Position numbers and translations under genes: made by a program
Notes under the pieces: model-generated
Databases searched by the model: none
What the model saw: the letters and a program-made list of their open reading frames with translations, nothing else
What the model was told of the DNA's origin: nothing
DNA from: Acinetobacter portensis
GTDB lineage: Bacteria; Pseudomonadota; Gammaproteobacteria; Pseudomonadales; Moraxellaceae
Reading direction: 5' to 3'
Assembly (NCBI RefSeq): GCF_009372215.1
Contig: NZ_LWRV01000002.1
Location: 1 to 64,000, forward strand
Length of the DNA: 64,000 bases
Part shown: positions 48,660 through 58,434 of the stretch, piece after piece
How the letters are laid out: each line of letters starts with the position of its first letter
How positions within the stretch are numbered: the stretch's first letter is position 1

Positions 48660-49450
48660 ACTTTTGCTCCTTGAATTGCAAGCGGTGCATCTATGCCTGT
48701 TGAGATAATTGAAATCTTTTGTTGACGTGTTAACTCTAAAATCGCCATAAATGTAACGACCATGCCCATACGACCTTGGCTTGGTTTTAATAATGCTTCA
48801 AACTGCAAAACTTCACCCGATTGAATTTTATATTCGATATAAGCAATACGTTCTTCGAGGGCAACAGGTTCTTGTAAAATTTGATGTGTTGCAGGTTCGG
48901 GACGATTAAACACACAAAGCAATGCATCACGTAGTTGGTCGGCTGCATAGCCCACATTATTTACGGTAACTTGTCCAAAATTAACATTGGTATTAAATGT
49001 ATCTCTATCTAAAACAGGCATTTGCCCTAAGCGTTCAGCCGCTTGCTTAATGCGTAAATAGGTTTCTAAGCGATCAATTAATTCTTGTTTTGGGTCTTTT
49101 TCAATTGCAGATATTGATGGAGGTTTTGGAAGAAGCAAACGAGATTTTAAATCTGCGAGTAATGCTGCCATCACCATATAATCTGCGGTCAATTCAATAT
49201 TTAGGGTTTTCATTGCATCCATATAAGATAAATATTGAGATGCAATTGGGGCGATATCAAGCTGTAATAAGTCGAAACCACTTTTTTGAATAAGATAAAT
49301 TAAGAAATCGAGTGGTCCTTCGAAATGCTCTAAGAGAATTTCAAATGCTGCAGGAGGGATGTATAAATCCTCAGGAATCGTATCTTGCCACTCATCCAAT
49401 ACACGGATTTGTTGTGGTTGTTCCATAGGGTTATGGACGGTTTGATTCAT
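48656..49450 (-). CDS. scpA: Segregation and condensation protein A
   Basis: The 264-residue kleisin closes the Smc ring. It has FEGPLDFLIYLIQKSGFDLLQLDIAPI near residue 45 and DYMVMAALLADLKSRLLLP, with a C-terminal winged helix (VTFMAILELTRQQKISI). Gene order scpA-scpB-rluB is standard. The 245 bp upstream (49451-49695) are A+T-rich with nothing else seen. Confidence 0.94.
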   Translation of the reverse strand: MNQTVHNPMEQPQQIRVLDEWQDTIPEDLYIPPAAFEILLEHFEGPLDFLIYLIQKSGFDLLQLDIAPIASQYLSYMDAMKTLNIELTADYMVMAALLADLKSRLLLPKPPSISAIEKDPKQELIDRLETYLRIKQAAERLGQMPVLDRDTFNTNVNFGQVTVNNVGYAADQLRDALLCVFNRPEPATHQILQEPVALEERIAYIEYKIQSGEVLQFEALLKPSQGRMGMVVTFMAILELTRQQKISIISTGIDAPLAIQGAKV

Positions 49451-49695
49451 TACAGTTATAGGCCACGCGAATTTTCAAAGGCATGAAAGCTATTTTTTCG
49501 GCTTAAAGAGAGAGTGCCAAAATAAATAGCGGAGAAATAAAACACATGCAGTTTAATAGATTTTTGTTTTTAAATAAATCAAATTAGACGAACATTTGTA
49601 TAAAAATTAGAAATAAATATAAAGTATTTATTTCCGTGATGATCTGAACTTTTGTTTTTACTATAGATTTTTAAGTGATTTGATTTAAGAGATAC

Positions 49696-50313
49696 TTATT
49701 CAAAAGCACTCACATCACCCACACCTCGACGGAGAATTTCTGGATTGTCACCAGATAAATCAATAATGCTTGTTGTATTTAAAGTACCTAAACCACCATC
49801 AATTAAAACATCAATTCTTTTTGATAGTTGTAAGTCTATATCATAAGGATCATCAATTGGGTCAGTTTGATTGGGGAGAATAAGTGTACTGGTAATTAAT
49901 GGTTCACCAAGTTCTTTTAATAGCATTTGGCAAATAGGGTTGCTTGGAATACGCAAACCAATGGTTTTCTTTTTAGGATGCATCAAGCGACGTGGAACTT
50001 CACTGGTTGCAGGCAAAATAAAAGTAGTTACAGCAGGCGTATTATTTTTAAGTAAACGATACATCGCATTATCAACTTTTGCATAGGTCGAAATGTCAGA
50101 TAAATCTGCACAAATAATGGCGTATTGGTGTTTAGGGCCTAAACCACGAATTTGAGAAATACGTTCCATGGCATTTTTATTACCAATTTGGCATCCAATT
50201 GCGTAGGCGGCATCGGTTGGATAGACAATAACATCGCCTGCACGAATACGTTCTACAGCTTGGCTAATAAGCCTTGCTTGAGGATCTTCAGGATGGATTC
50301 TTAAATGAAGCAT
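49696..50313 (-). CDS. L-threonylcarbamoyladenylate synthase-type protein (Sua5/YciO/TsaC family)
   Basis: The 205-residue protein has the YrdC-domain motifs VIVYPTDAAYAIGCQIGNKNAMERISQIRG and TFILPATSEVPRRL, and KKKTIGLRIPSNPI. It is closer in wording to YciO than to TsaC, so it may not be the tRNA t6A enzyme itself. It is upstream of scpAB on the same strand. YciO function is not well established. Confidence 0.85.
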   Translation of the reverse strand: MLHLRIHPEDPQARLISQAVERIRAGDVIVYPTDAAYAIGCQIGNKNAMERISQIRGLGPKHQYAIICADLSDISTYAKVDNAMYRLLKNNTPAVTTFILPATSEVPRRLMHPKKKTIGLRIPSNPICQMLLKELGEPLITSTLILPNQTDPIDDPYDIDLQLSKRIDVLIDGGLGTLNTTSIIDLSGDNPEILRRGVGDVSAFE

Positions 50314-50396
50314 AATTATTTTCTCCTGATGCCTTTTTGCTCATTATCACTTGAGTTTAGAATATCTTTCAATAGTGAAATGTTGGATTAAATAAA

Positions 50397-51059
50397 TTAA
50401 TCTAACATTTCACGAATAAACTCATTACTTTGTAATCTTTTGCCACTTCGCGTACACGCACAAATACAATCAATAAAGCGAGCAGCATCGCGTGGAAGTT
50501 TGGCTTCACCAGAAAAATAACGTTGAACTTGAGTATAGACATTATCTTTAAAACTAGCGCCATTTCCGCCTTCGCCCGTTAAGTTATCTAAAGATACACG
50601 AAACTTTCTTCCAAAAGATTGGGCAAATAGCCATTCAATGGCTTGCGGTTTAATTTCCACTTGTTCAAATAAAGCTTGTTGCTCTGCGGTACGACCATCT
50701 GGGGCATACCAATAACCCAAGTCGGGAAGTAGACGACGTTTATCGCCTGCAATGCTCCAATGGCTTATTTCATGTAATGCACTATTAAAGAAACCATGTG
50801 CAAATTGAATACGTGCGGGACTATTTTCATTCACAGGAAAATATTCAGGTTCAAAATCACCTTTAACCAATATTACATTAAGATGGGAAAACCAATGATT
50901 AAAGTGTAAGATGAGCCAATCAACGTGTTCTGTTTCTGATGATAAATTCGCCCATGAAGAAAGTTGCACTTGTTCGAGTGAAGTGTCAGAATTAGAAGTT
51001 GGAAGTGTGCTAACAAGTGATGAAATATTCACTTCTGTTTGCGGCTGCAACAGATGCAT
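50397..51059 (-). CDS. epmC: Elongation factor P hydroxylase
   Basis: The 220-residue protein matches EpmC (YfcM), which hydroxylates the modified lysine of EF-P. Conserved segments are ARIQFAHGFFNSALHEISHWSIAG (H96 and H100 as metal ligands), LPDLGYWYAPDGR, and VEIKPQAIEWLFA. The ATG at 51059 is chosen; the longer frame starts with a TTG at 51098 that lacks a ribosome binding site and would leave only 58 bp to yceD. The N-terminal 50 residues are longer than in E. coli. EpmA and EpmB are not in the window. Confidence 0.9.
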   Translation of the reverse strand: MHLLQPQTEVNISSLVSTLPTSNSDTSLEQVQLSSWANLSSETEHVDWLILHFNHWFSHLNVILVKGDFEPEYFPVNENSPARIQFAHGFFNSALHEISHWSIAGDKRRLLPDLGYWYAPDGRTAEQQALFEQVEIKPQAIEWLFAQSFGRKFRVSLDNLTGEGGNGASFKDNVYTQVQRYFSGEAKLPRDAARFIDCICACTRSGKRLQSNEFIREMLD

Positions 51060-51156
51060 GACTGAAATTACCCAAATGGTCTGTCTAAATAAGTACAAAA
51101 TTGTATCTTAATCTTTGACAGAGTACTTATGAATTTGTAGAATTGCCGCCTTAATT

Positions 51157-51714
51157 ATGTCAGCAAATACCTTTCCGGCACAGATTGAGCCGTTTAAATG
51201 GGCCGAACAAGGCTTTGTATGGGCAGGAACTCTGCCATTATCTCGCTTTGTTCGCATATCCCGTGAAGCTGTTGGATCAATTGATGATCAATTGATTAAC
51301 ATAGACTGTAAGCTATCAATGGATGCATATCATCGTATTGTGTGGCTAAGTGGTCATGTTGAAACGAAAGTTTCAGTAGAATGCCAACGTTGTTTGGATC
51401 CTGTTGAAATTGAACTCGTTTTAGATTTTCATTTAGCTCTTGTAGATGATGAGTCACTGATAGAGCGCTTGGATGAGGATGCTGATTTCATCGTATTAGG
51501 TGAAAGTGAAGCAACGACGAAAGGTAGCTTTGATGCGCCTGCAACCGCTGATTTACTCTCACTCATAGAAGATGAGTTGTTATTGTTGATGCCGTTGTCT
51601 CCAAGACATGAGTTTTGTGAACATAAGCATCAACCTGCCGTAGAAGAACTTGTTGAAGAAAAACGAGATAATCCGTTTGAAATTTTGGCAGGTTTGAAGG
51701 GTAAACTTAACTAA
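51157..51714 (+). CDS. yceD: YceD family protein (DUF177), 23S rRNA accumulation protein
   Basis: The 185-residue protein belongs to the DUF177 family, whose members are almost always encoded next to rpmF. It has the Cys pair in VECQRCLDPVEIE and a Glu-rich C-terminal part with LLPLSPRHEFCEH. E. coli YceD is needed for normal 23S rRNA levels, but the mechanism is unclear. No ribosome binding site is obvious before the ATG. Confidence 0.88.
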   Translation: MSANTFPAQIEPFKWAEQGFVWAGTLPLSRFVRISREAVGSIDDQLINIDCKLSMDAYHRIVWLSGHVETKVSVECQRCLDPVEIELVLDFHLALVDDESLIERLDEDADFIVLGESEATTKGSFDAPATADLLSLIEDELLLLMPLSPRHEFCEHKHQPAVEELVEEKRDNPFEILAGLKGKLN

Positions 51715-51722
51715 TTTTTGTG

Positions 51723-51740
51723 TTATACTGTGAAGTATAA
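51723..51740 (+). promoter_or_regulatory. Dyad with extended -10 box upstream of rpmF
   Basis: TTATACT and AGTATAA form a 7-bp stem around a 4-nt loop. The left arm, with the preceding TG, reads as an extended -10 promoter element (TGTTATACT), so a separate rpmF promoter is possible. No good -35 box was seen. Confidence 0.35.
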
Positions 51741-51790
51741 GACAACTGAATTTGTTCTGATCCATTTTTCGATATTTGTAAGGAGCCATC

Positions 51791-51973
51791 ATGGCCGTTC
51801 AGCAAAACCGTAAAAGTCGCTCTCGCCGTGACATGCGCCGTTCACATGACGCTTTAACTGAGAATGCATTAACTGTAGACCAAGCTACTGGTGAAACTCA
51901 TCGTCGTCACCACGTATCTAAAGACGGTATCTACCGTGGTCGTCAATTATTCTCTAAAGCATCTGCTGAATAA
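51791..51973 (+). CDS. rpmF: 50S ribosomal protein L32
   Basis: This 60-residue basic protein begins [20 protein letters not shown], the canonical L32 start, and continues with [23 protein letters not shown] lies 7 nt upstream. It follows yceD after 76 bp and ends in a strong terminator. Confidence 0.96.
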   Translation: MAVQQNRKSRSRRDMRRSHDALTENALTVDQATGETHRRHHVSKDGIYRGRQLFSKASAE

Positions 51974-52005
51974 TTGATGATGTATTAAGCGTTAAGCTTA
52001 ATGAG

Positions 52006-52033
52006 AAAAAGGGAGCGAAAGCTCCCTTTTTTT
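52006..52033 (+). terminator. Terminator after rpmF
   Basis: AAAAAGGGAGC and GCTCCCTTTTT form an 11-bp stem with a GAAA tetraloop. Confidence 0.9.
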
Positions 52034-52162
52034 GTTGCATTTGGCAATTACCAAAACAAAAATTAAGTGTTAAATTCCTTTCCGAAAATTGGCTTTCATA
52101 AGAGTTTGTTGATTATTTAATCGGTTGTTAAATAATAATAGCTCTTCATTCAAGGATTTTTT

Positions 52163-53149
52163 ATGTCTGCTAACCAACTAGAACAAGCGGCTCAAGCGAC
52201 AAAAACTGCATTTGTGTTTCCTGGTCAAGGTTCACAAAAAGTAGGGATGCTTGCTGAAATCGCAGAACAATTTAGTAGTGTGCAAGAAACTTTTGCTGAA
52301 GCATCGGCTGCAGTGGGTTTCGATTTATGGCACATTGCGCAAACTGGTGAAGGCTTAGATCAGACAGAATTCACACAGCCTGTATTATTAACTGCAAGCG
52401 TTGCATTGTGGCGTGTATGGTTAGAGTTAGGCGGTGTTGTACCCAAATATCTAGCAGGTCATTCACTTGGTGAGTACAGTGCACTTGTTGCTGCTGGTGC
52501 TTTAAGCTTGGGTGATGCTGCAAAGCTTGTAAACTTACGTGGTAAGTTAATGCAAAGTGCTGTACCGCAAGGTCAAGGTGCTATGGCAGCTATTCTGGGT
52601 TTAGATGATGCTAAAGTCATTGAGCTGTGCGAACAAGTAAATGTACAAGGTCGTGGCTCTGTTGAAGCAGCAAACTACAATGCCAAAGGGCAAGTGGTTA
52701 TTGCAGGTGATAAAACTTTAGTTGAAGCCGTTATGGAATCTGCTAAAGAAAATGGCGGTAAAGCCATTGGTTTACCTGTTTCAGTACCATCACATTGTTC
52801 ACTTATGAAACCTGCGGCAGAACAGTTTGCAGAAGCATTGGAACAAACTGCCATTGAGCTACCAGGTATTCCTGTAATACAAAATGTAAATGCTGCAATT
52901 GCGACAGATGTGACTCAATTACGTCAAGCATTAACTGCGCAATTATACCAATCTGTACAATGGACTAAAACATTGCAATACCTTCAAGACGAAGGCGTTG
53001 AGTACATTGTGGAGTGCGGTCCGGGTAATGTTTTAGCAAACTTAGCGAAGCGTTTACCAAATATTGAGAAAGCATTCCCACTCGACACAAAAGGTCGTTT
53101 GGAAGATGCACTAAATGCCATTTTAGTGGCTGAAGGGAAAATTGCATGA
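52163..53149 (+). CDS. fabD: Malonyl-CoA:acyl-carrier-protein transacylase
   Basis: The 328-residue enzyme loads malonate onto ACP for fatty acid synthesis. The nucleophile is S101 in LAGHSLGEYSALVAAG, preceded by VFPGQGSQKVGM; the His is in VPSHCSLMKPAAEQF. The N-terminus is some 10 residues longer than in E. coli. It overlaps fabG by four bases. plsX and fabH, usually between rpmF and fabD, are missing. Confidence 0.96.
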   Translation: MSANQLEQAAQATKTAFVFPGQGSQKVGMLAEIAEQFSSVQETFAEASAAVGFDLWHIAQTGEGLDQTEFTQPVLLTASVALWRVWLELGGVVPKYLAGHSLGEYSALVAAGALSLGDAAKLVNLRGKLMQSAVPQGQGAMAAILGLDDAKVIELCEQVNVQGRGSVEAANYNAKGQVVIAGDKTLVEAVMESAKENGGKAIGLPVSVPSHCSLMKPAAEQFAEALEQTAIELPGIPVIQNVNAAIATDVTQLRQALTAQLYQSVQWTKTLQYLQDEGVEYIVECGPGNVLANLAKRLPNIEKAFPLDTKGRLEDALNAILVAEGKIA

Positions 53150-53880
53150 CACAGGAACGCAAAGTTGCATTAGTGACAGGTGCAAGCCGAGGAATTGGCG
53201 CAGCCATTGCTCAGCAACTTATTCAAGACGGTTATTTTGTTGTTGGTACAGCAACATCTGAAGCGGGTGCAGAAAAACTTTCTGCTGCTTTTGCTGAAAA
53301 TGGTGCAGGAAAATTACTTGATGTACGTGATGGTACTGCTATTGATGCATTGGTAACAGATATCGAACAAAATTATGGTCCAGTCCTTGTTTTAATTAAT
53401 AACGCTGGTATTACCAAAGATAACCTATTATTACGCATGTCTGAAGATGATTGGGATGATATCCTAAACATTCATTTGAAAGCCGTTTATCGATTATCAA
53501 AACGTGTTTTAAAAGGCATGACAAAGGCACGCTTTGGTCGCATTGTAAATATTAGCTCGGTTGTGGCGCATTTTGCGAACCCAGGTCAAGCGAATTATTC
53601 TGCTGCAAAGGCGGGTATAGAAGCATTTGGTCGTAGTCTTGCAAAAGAAATGGGTAGCCGTCAAATTACAGTGAATGCTGTTGCACCTGGTTTTATTGCA
53701 ACAGAAATGACTGAGCAATTAAGCGAAGAAATTCGTAAAAAAATGAGTGATCAAGTGGCATTGAACCGTTTAGGTGATCCACAAGATATCGCGAATGCAG
53801 TGAGCTTCCTTGCAAGTGAAAAGGCAAGTTATATCACTGGAACTGTTTTACATGTAAATGGCGGTTTATACATGAGCTAA
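53146..53880 (+). CDS. fabG: 3-Oxoacyl-[acyl-carrier-protein] reductase
   Basis: The 244-residue SDR enzyme reduces 3-oxoacyl-ACP with NADPH. It has GASRGIG (12-18), NNAGIT (85-90), and the catalytic S138, Y151 and K155 (YSAAK) at the same numbers as E. coli FabG. It is placed between fabD and acpP. Confidence 0.96.
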   Translation: MTQERKVALVTGASRGIGAAIAQQLIQDGYFVVGTATSEAGAEKLSAAFAENGAGKLLDVRDGTAIDALVTDIEQNYGPVLVLINNAGITKDNLLLRMSEDDWDDILNIHLKAVYRLSKRVLKGMTKARFGRIVNISSVVAHFANPGQANYSAAKAGIEAFGRSLAKEMGSRQITVNAVAPGFIATEMTEQLSEEIRKKMSDQVALNRLGDPQDIANAVSFLASEKASYITGTVLHVNGGLYMS

Positions 53881-53966
53881 TTGGCTGATGTATAAACTTT
53901 CAATATTTTATAGATTCAATTAAACTAACGGCATTAAAAACGCCACAAGCAATGAGGAGAATTCCT

Positions 53967-54203
53967 GTGAGCGATATCGAACTACGTGTTAAGCAAGCAG
54001 TTGCAGAACAACTTGGTCTTAAAGCAGAAGAGATTAAAAACGAAGCATCTTTCATGGATGACTTAGGTGCAGACTCTCTTGATCTAGTAGAATTAGTAAT
54101 GTCTTTCGAAAACGATTTCGACATTACTATTCCAGATGAAGATTCTAACGAAATCACAACTGTTCAATCTGCTGTTGACTATGTTTCTAAGAAACTAGGT
54201 TAA
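53967..54203 (+). CDS. acpP: Acyl carrier protein
   Basis: The 78-residue acidic protein carries the growing acyl chain on phosphopantetheine at S37 ([11 protein letters not shown]). The GTG start at 53967 is chosen because AGGAGA lies 6 nt upstream and gives the standard 78 residues; an ATG at 53952 lies before that site and adds five unrelated residues. It follows fabG after 86 bp, enough for its own promoter, and is followed by a terminator. Confidence 0.96.
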   Translation: MSDIELRVKQAVAEQLGLKAEEIKNEASFMDDLGADSLDLVELVMSFENDFDITIPDEDSNEITTVQSAVDYVSKKLG

Positions 54204-54228
54204 TTGCCGATTTCAGCTTTGCTGAATG

Positions 54229-54257
54229 AAAAAGCCACCTTTTAGGTGGTTTTTTTG
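54229..54257 (+). terminator. Terminator after acpP
   Basis: CCACCT and AGGTGG pair around a 3-nt loop, extended by A/T pairs, and are followed by seven Ts. Confidence 0.85.
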
Positions 54258-54394
54258 TTTTTAAACTAATTAATTTACATAAAGTTACTTTTCTCTATGG
54301 AATGCTTATATCCAAATACTTGTTTTAAAGTTATAAAAATAGAGCAATAAAACAACTCAATAGAGTTACTTAATAAAATTATAAGGAGAAAAAA

Positions 54395-54862
54395 ATGGGG
54401 CTTTTTGATTTTGTAAAAGGCATTGGTAAGAAAAATACAGCACCTGCAGAACCACAGGCTGCACCATCAGCAGAACCAACCGCACAAGAAGTTGCAAATA
54501 AATTATTAGGTCATATTAAGGCTTTAGGTTTACCTATTACAGGTTTAAGTGTGTCTTATAATGGTACAACTGACTTAGCAACGGTAAAAGGGCAGGTTCA
54601 GAGCCAAGCAGATCGGGAAAAAATTATTTTAGCTGTGGGTAATATTGATCATGTTGCACAAGTAGATGATCAACTTACAGTAGCTACACCAGAGCCTGAA
54701 AGTAAATTTTATACGGTAAAATCGGGTGATAATCTTTCTAAAATTTCAAAAGAATTTTATGGAGATGCAAATAAATACAATAAAATTTTTGAAGCAAACA
54801 GACCTTTGCTAAAAAATGCAGATGATATTTTTCCAGGGCAAGTTCTGCGGATTCCTGAATAA
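54395..54862 (+). CDS. kbp: BON-LysM potassium-binding protein Kbp
   Basis: The 155-residue protein matches E. coli Kbp (YgaU): N-terminal MGLFDFVKGIGKK, a BON domain (about 30-95) with KIILAVGNIDHVAQVDDQL, and a C-terminal LysM domain (about 106-154) starting FYTVKSGDNLSKISKEFYG. It lacks a signal peptide and is thought to be cytoplasmic and to sense K+. AAGGAG precedes the ATG. It is monocistronic. Confidence 0.92.
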   Translation: MGLFDFVKGIGKKNTAPAEPQAAPSAEPTAQEVANKLLGHIKALGLPITGLSVSYNGTTDLATVKGQVQSQADREKIILAVGNIDHVAQVDDQLTVATPEPESKFYTVKSGDNLSKISKEFYGDANKYNKIFEANRPLLKNADDIFPGQVLRIPE

Positions 54863-54889
54863 AATAATGATGTTTTAATGAATGTAATT

Positions 54890-54915
54890 AAAAAGGCGCA
54901 TATTGCGCCTTTTTC
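54890..54915. terminator. Bidirectional terminator, kbp/hypothetical
   Basis: AAAAGGCGCA and TGCGCCTTTT form a perfect 10-bp stem with a 3-nt loop, between convergent genes. Confidence 0.85.
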
Positions 54916-54925
54916 TTGAATGTTT

Positions 54926-55126
54926 TTATTCTTTAAAGATTTTCCATATTGTGTCTTTATCTGCCACTTTAATAGTGAAATTAAAGTCTGAATCTGAACT
55001 TACAATAAGAACAGCAGGTGCTTCCATGATGACTTTTAGAATTGTGCCTTTTTCATAAGTAATAGTTGGGCAGTTTTCTTTAGTAAGAACAATAGGTTCT
55101 AATAATTCTATAAGATATGGTTCCAT
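54926..55126 (-). CDS. Small hypothetical protein
   Basis: The 66-residue product begins MEPYLIELLEPIVLTKENCPTI and looks like a small all-beta protein (TYEKGTILKVIME, APAVLIVSSDSDFNFTIKV). AGAGGT lies about 5 nt upstream of ATG 55126; the open frame continues to 55180 without a site. No family is recognised. It ends next to a strong terminator, which supports it as a real gene. Confidence 0.6.
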   Translation of the reverse strand: MEPYLIELLEPIVLTKENCPTITYEKGTILKVIMEAPAVLIVSSDSDFNFTIKVADKDTIWKIFKE

Positions 55127-55435
55127 GAAGACCTCTAAGCTCTCGAGTGGAAATTTATATTTTAATTTCAACAAGATCATGTTTGTGTGGAGGATCTTGT
55201 TAGCAAATGTAAAAAAATGTACGTGTATATTTTATTTTATAAGTTGTTTAAAATATTCACTTATTTAAATTAATGGATTAATTTTATACAGAAATACAAA
55301 TAAAACAATCATCTTAAATTGAGCAATTGAAATGTCATATACAAATAAAAATAATTAACAGCAAAATAAATGTTGTTTTTTGGCAGTATGATGCGTAGGT
55401 TACTGAAATAAATAATAAAGGTTTATTTATATTAA

Positions 55436-56632
55436 ATGTTTAAATCATTTTTTCCAAATCCCAAGTGGTTTTTCGGATCACTCATTCTGTGGTTTATTAT
55501 TAACTGTGTACTGTGGTACTCGGGTGGCAACACTTGGGGGCAATATATAGGCTTTGCGCAAGGCTATTATGAGGCGGAATTGCCTATTAGTATTACGCGT
55601 TTCTGGTCGGCACAATTTTTGTGGTTTTATCTTTGGTTTTTTATATCGACTGCAATTTTTGCCATATTTTGGAAGCTAAAATCGAATAATCCTTGGCAAA
55701 GATGGTCTGTTTGGGGATCGGCATTTATTTTATTCAATATTTGGTTTTCGGTTCAAACCAGTTTGGTTTTAAATGCATGGTATAGCCCATTTTATGATTT
55801 GATTCAAAAAATGCTGGGTAGTGGTGGTGGAGATATTCATCAGCTATATGGTGAAATGACTTCGGTTATGTATATTTTGATGGTTTACGTTACCATTGCC
55901 GTATTAAATTTATACTTTGTTAATCATTACGTTTTCCGCTGGCGTATGGCAATGAATGATTACTATGCTGCACATTGGGAACGCTTACGCCATATAGAAG
56001 GTGCTTCACAACGTATTCAAGAAGATACGATGCGTTTTGCTAAAACGACAGAAACTTTGGGTGTGAGCTTAATTGAAGCGTTAATGACATTAATGGCATT
56101 TTTACCTGTTTTATATCAACTTTCAAATCATGTAAAAGTGTTACCAATAGTAGGTGAAATCCCTCATGCCTTAATGTGGGCAGCAGTGCTTTGGTCTGTA
56201 TTTGGTACAATTGTTTTAATTGCAGTTGGTTATAAATTGCCTGGCTTGGAATTTAATAATCAAAAGGTTGAAGCTGCATATCGTAAAGAATTGGTTTATG
56301 GTGAAGATGATGCAAATAGAGCCGATCCGAAGACTTTAACCGAATTATTTACTCATGTTCGTGTGAATTATTTCCGTTTATATTTTCATTATGCATATTT
56401 TAATTTAGTGCGTATTTGGTATATGCAGTTAGATAATTTATTTGGTTTATTTGTTTTATTCCCAAGTATTGCCACAGGTGCCATTACTTTAGGTTTATTA
56501 ATGCAAATTAACAATGTATTTGGAAAAGTGCGTGAATCTTTCCAATATTTAATTCAGGCTTGGCCAACGATTATTGAATTACTTTCAATCTATAAGCGTT
56601 TACGTGCTTTTGAAGCCACTTTGGATGATTAA
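55436..56632 (+). CDS. sbmA: SbmA/BacA-family peptide transporter
   Basis: The 398-residue inner-membrane protein has about 7-8 membrane segments and SbmA wording: [65 protein letters not shown] and [15 protein letters not shown]. SbmA is a proton-driven importer of proline-rich antimicrobial peptides, microcins and bleomycin, and is related to the membrane part of ABC transporters but lacks an ATPase. The length is close to E. coli SbmA (406). Confidence 0.92.
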   Translation: MFKSFFPNPKWFFGSLILWFIINCVLWYSGGNTWGQYIGFAQGYYEAELPISITRFWSAQFLWFYLWFFISTAIFAIFWKLKSNNPWQRWSVWGSAFILFNIWFSVQTSLVLNAWYSPFYDLIQKMLGSGGGDIHQLYGEMTSVMYILMVYVTIAVLNLYFVNHYVFRWRMAMNDYYAAHWERLRHIEGASQRIQEDTMRFAKTTETLGVSLIEALMTLMAFLPVLYQLSNHVKVLPIVGEIPHALMWAAVLWSVFGTIVLIAVGYKLPGLEFNNQKVEAAYRKELVYGEDDANRADPKTLTELFTHVRVNYFRLYFHYAYFNLVRIWYMQLDNLFGLFVLFPSIATGAITLGLLMQINNVFGKVRESFQYLIQAWPTIIELLSIYKRLRAFEATLDD

Positions 56633-56683
56633 TAATTTATGGATTATTCATAATTAATATCATTCAAAATTGAACATTTTTAA

Positions 56684-56718
56684 AATAAGTTAAGATTTGG
56701 GTCTTAGCTTATTTTTTT
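56684..56718 (+). terminator. Terminator after sbmA
   Basis: A 12-bp stem (AATAAGTTAAGA with TCTTAGCTTATT, one mismatch) surrounds a 6-nt loop and is followed by a T run. Confidence 0.8.
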
Positions 56719-56807
56719 GCTTAAATTTTTCATAGGTTACATAGTCATAATAGGTATTTCGTTTGCCTTTGTGATACAAAGAAGTTAAATATTTTGGAAT
56801 TAAAATA

Positions 56808-57326
56808 ATGTCATCTCCTTTAAAAAATACGATTTGTAGAAAATTTTCTCGTGTGGGTTCATCTGCATTAATGGCAGTGGCTTTGTTGGGTTCGGCTCAA
56901 GTTGCAATGGCAAGTACAACTGTAGATAAGCTGAGTGATTGTTTGGTGAAATCTACGACCGATGCAGATAAGAAAACGGTTCTACAATGGACGTTTGTTG
57001 CGTTGTCTGCGCATCCAGATTTGCAAAGCTTTAGTCAAGTTACGCCTGAACAGAAAGATGGTTTAGATAAAAACTTGGCGCAAGTTTTACAGCGTATTTT
57101 GGTGGAGCAATGTTCTGCTGAAACAAAAGCGGTTATTCAAACTGATGGTTTGCAAGCGGTAGGCGATAGCTTTCAAAAATTAGGACAGGAAACAGGTGAG
57201 AAAATTTTAAAAACACCTGAAATTAAAGATCAATATAAAGGTTTAGTTCGTTATTTAGATTTGAGTAAGTTGGTAACGACTTTTTTAACGCCTGAATTGT
57301 TTAATAAGTTGGGCGTTTTACGTTAA
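56808..57326 (+). CDS. Secreted hypothetical protein
   Basis: The 172-residue protein has a signal peptide of about 35 residues (SSALMAVALLGSAQVAMA) and a mature helical part with two cysteines (SDCLVKS and VEQCSAE) that may form a disulfide. Similar proteins are annotated as hypothetical in Acinetobacter. No function can be assigned. Terminators on both sides show it is monocistronic. Confidence 0.7.
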   Translation: MSSPLKNTICRKFSRVGSSALMAVALLGSAQVAMASTTVDKLSDCLVKSTTDADKKTVLQWTFVALSAHPDLQSFSQVTPEQKDGLDKNLAQVLQRILVEQCSAETKAVIQTDGLQAVGDSFQKLGQETGEKILKTPEIKDQYKGLVRYLDLSKLVTTFLTPELFNKLGVLR

Positions 57327-57340
57327 TTATTGTATTGAAT

Positions 57341-57390
57341 AAACAGAAAAGATGATGCGTTGTTTGATCTATCTTTTCTGTTTATCTTAA
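57341..57390. terminator. Long-loop hairpin between convergent genes
   Basis: A perfect 13-bp stem (AAACAGAAAAGAT with ATCTTTTCTGTTT) surrounds a 17-nt loop. It lies between the hypothetical gene and the convergent oxidoreductase. Confidence 0.65.
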
Positions 57391-57416
57391 ATTACAAACA
57401 ATGTTATCTAAGCCAA

Positions 57417-58322
57417 TTAATCGTTAAATATTAATACGCTTTTTCCTTTGGTATGACCCTCTAGAATATCCGCATAGGCTTGTGGAGCTTGCTCAAATGG
57501 ATACTGACGACTTACAGCCCATTTAATTTTCCCTTCTGCTACACCGTTTACAACATATTTTAAATTTGCAGGATTGCGTTTGACCCAAACGGGTTGAATT
57601 TTATTAGAACTTACTTTACGACCTGCAATCGTCCCCATAAATCCACCTGATTTTACGGTTTTAAGTGAGGCTTGCGTTGCATTTTCATTGCCAATCATGT
57701 CAATGGAAACATCAAATTTTTCAGGATGTATTGCTGTTAATCTTTCAACTAAGCCATCACCATAAACAACGGCTTTTGCGCCCAATTGTTGAATATATTC
57801 TTGGTTTTTTGCAGAGGCTGTGGCGACGACGTTAATACCTTTATTCACTGCAAGTTGAATAAGAATAGAGCCGACACCACCTGAACCACCGTGAATCAGT
57901 AGTGATTGAGCAGGACCCATTTCATTTAAAATGGTCATTGCTGTTTGTGAAACGCCTGCCAAAGTTCCTGCAATTGCCCAATCGATATTGTTTGGTTTTT
58001 GAATGAGATTTTCGACAGGAACATCAATTACGGTCGCGTGGGTAAATGCGCCACCTGAACCGAGCACTTCATCGCCTACTTTCCATTGTGTTTGGTTGTC
58101 TGCAACTTCTGTAATGATACCTGCATATTCTGTTCCAAAGGTTTGGGGAAGTGCTGCGTGTTTGAATTCGCCTGTCATGCGACGTGCATCGATGGGGTTA
58201 ATGCCTGATGCTTTTACTTGAATGCGAGCCATGCCTTTTGCTAGTTTTGGAAGTGTGTGGTTTTCTAATTCGAGTACGTCTGATTGTCCGTATGCATGCG
58301 CAAGAAGGATTGTTGTGTTCAT
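57417..58322 (-). CDS. NADP-dependent zinc-less MDR oxidoreductase (quinone oxidoreductase-like)
   Basis: The 301-residue protein belongs to the medium-chain dehydrogenase family without the catalytic-zinc Cys and without structural-zinc cysteines. It has KASGINPIDARRMTG, the cofactor motif HGGSGGVGSILIQLAVNKG (about 140-160) and GTEYAGIITEV. Such enzymes reduce quinones or enones with NADPH. The substrate is unknown, and no neighbour gives a clue. Confidence 0.85.
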   Translation of the reverse strand: MNTTILLAHAYGQSDVLELENHTLPKLAKGMARIQVKASGINPIDARRMTGEFKHAALPQTFGTEYAGIITEVADNQTQWKVGDEVLGSGGAFTHATVIDVPVENLIQKPNNIDWAIAGTLAGVSQTAMTILNEMGPAQSLLIHGGSGGVGSILIQLAVNKGINVVATASAKNQEYIQQLGAKAVVYGDGLVERLTAIHPEKFDVSIDMIGNENATQASLKTVKSGGFMGTIAGRKVSSNKIQPVWVKRNPANLKYVVNGVAEGKIKWAVSRQYPFEQAPQAYADILEGHTKGKSVLIFND

Positions 58323-58434
58323 GAGTTTTGCCTAATTCTTGAGTTATGTTTGTGATTATAGAAAGGCGTTTTGTGCAACTACAGTGCTAAAAATGGGACA
58401 GTGTTTTCTTGTTTTTTTTATCTCTTTAATTGTT

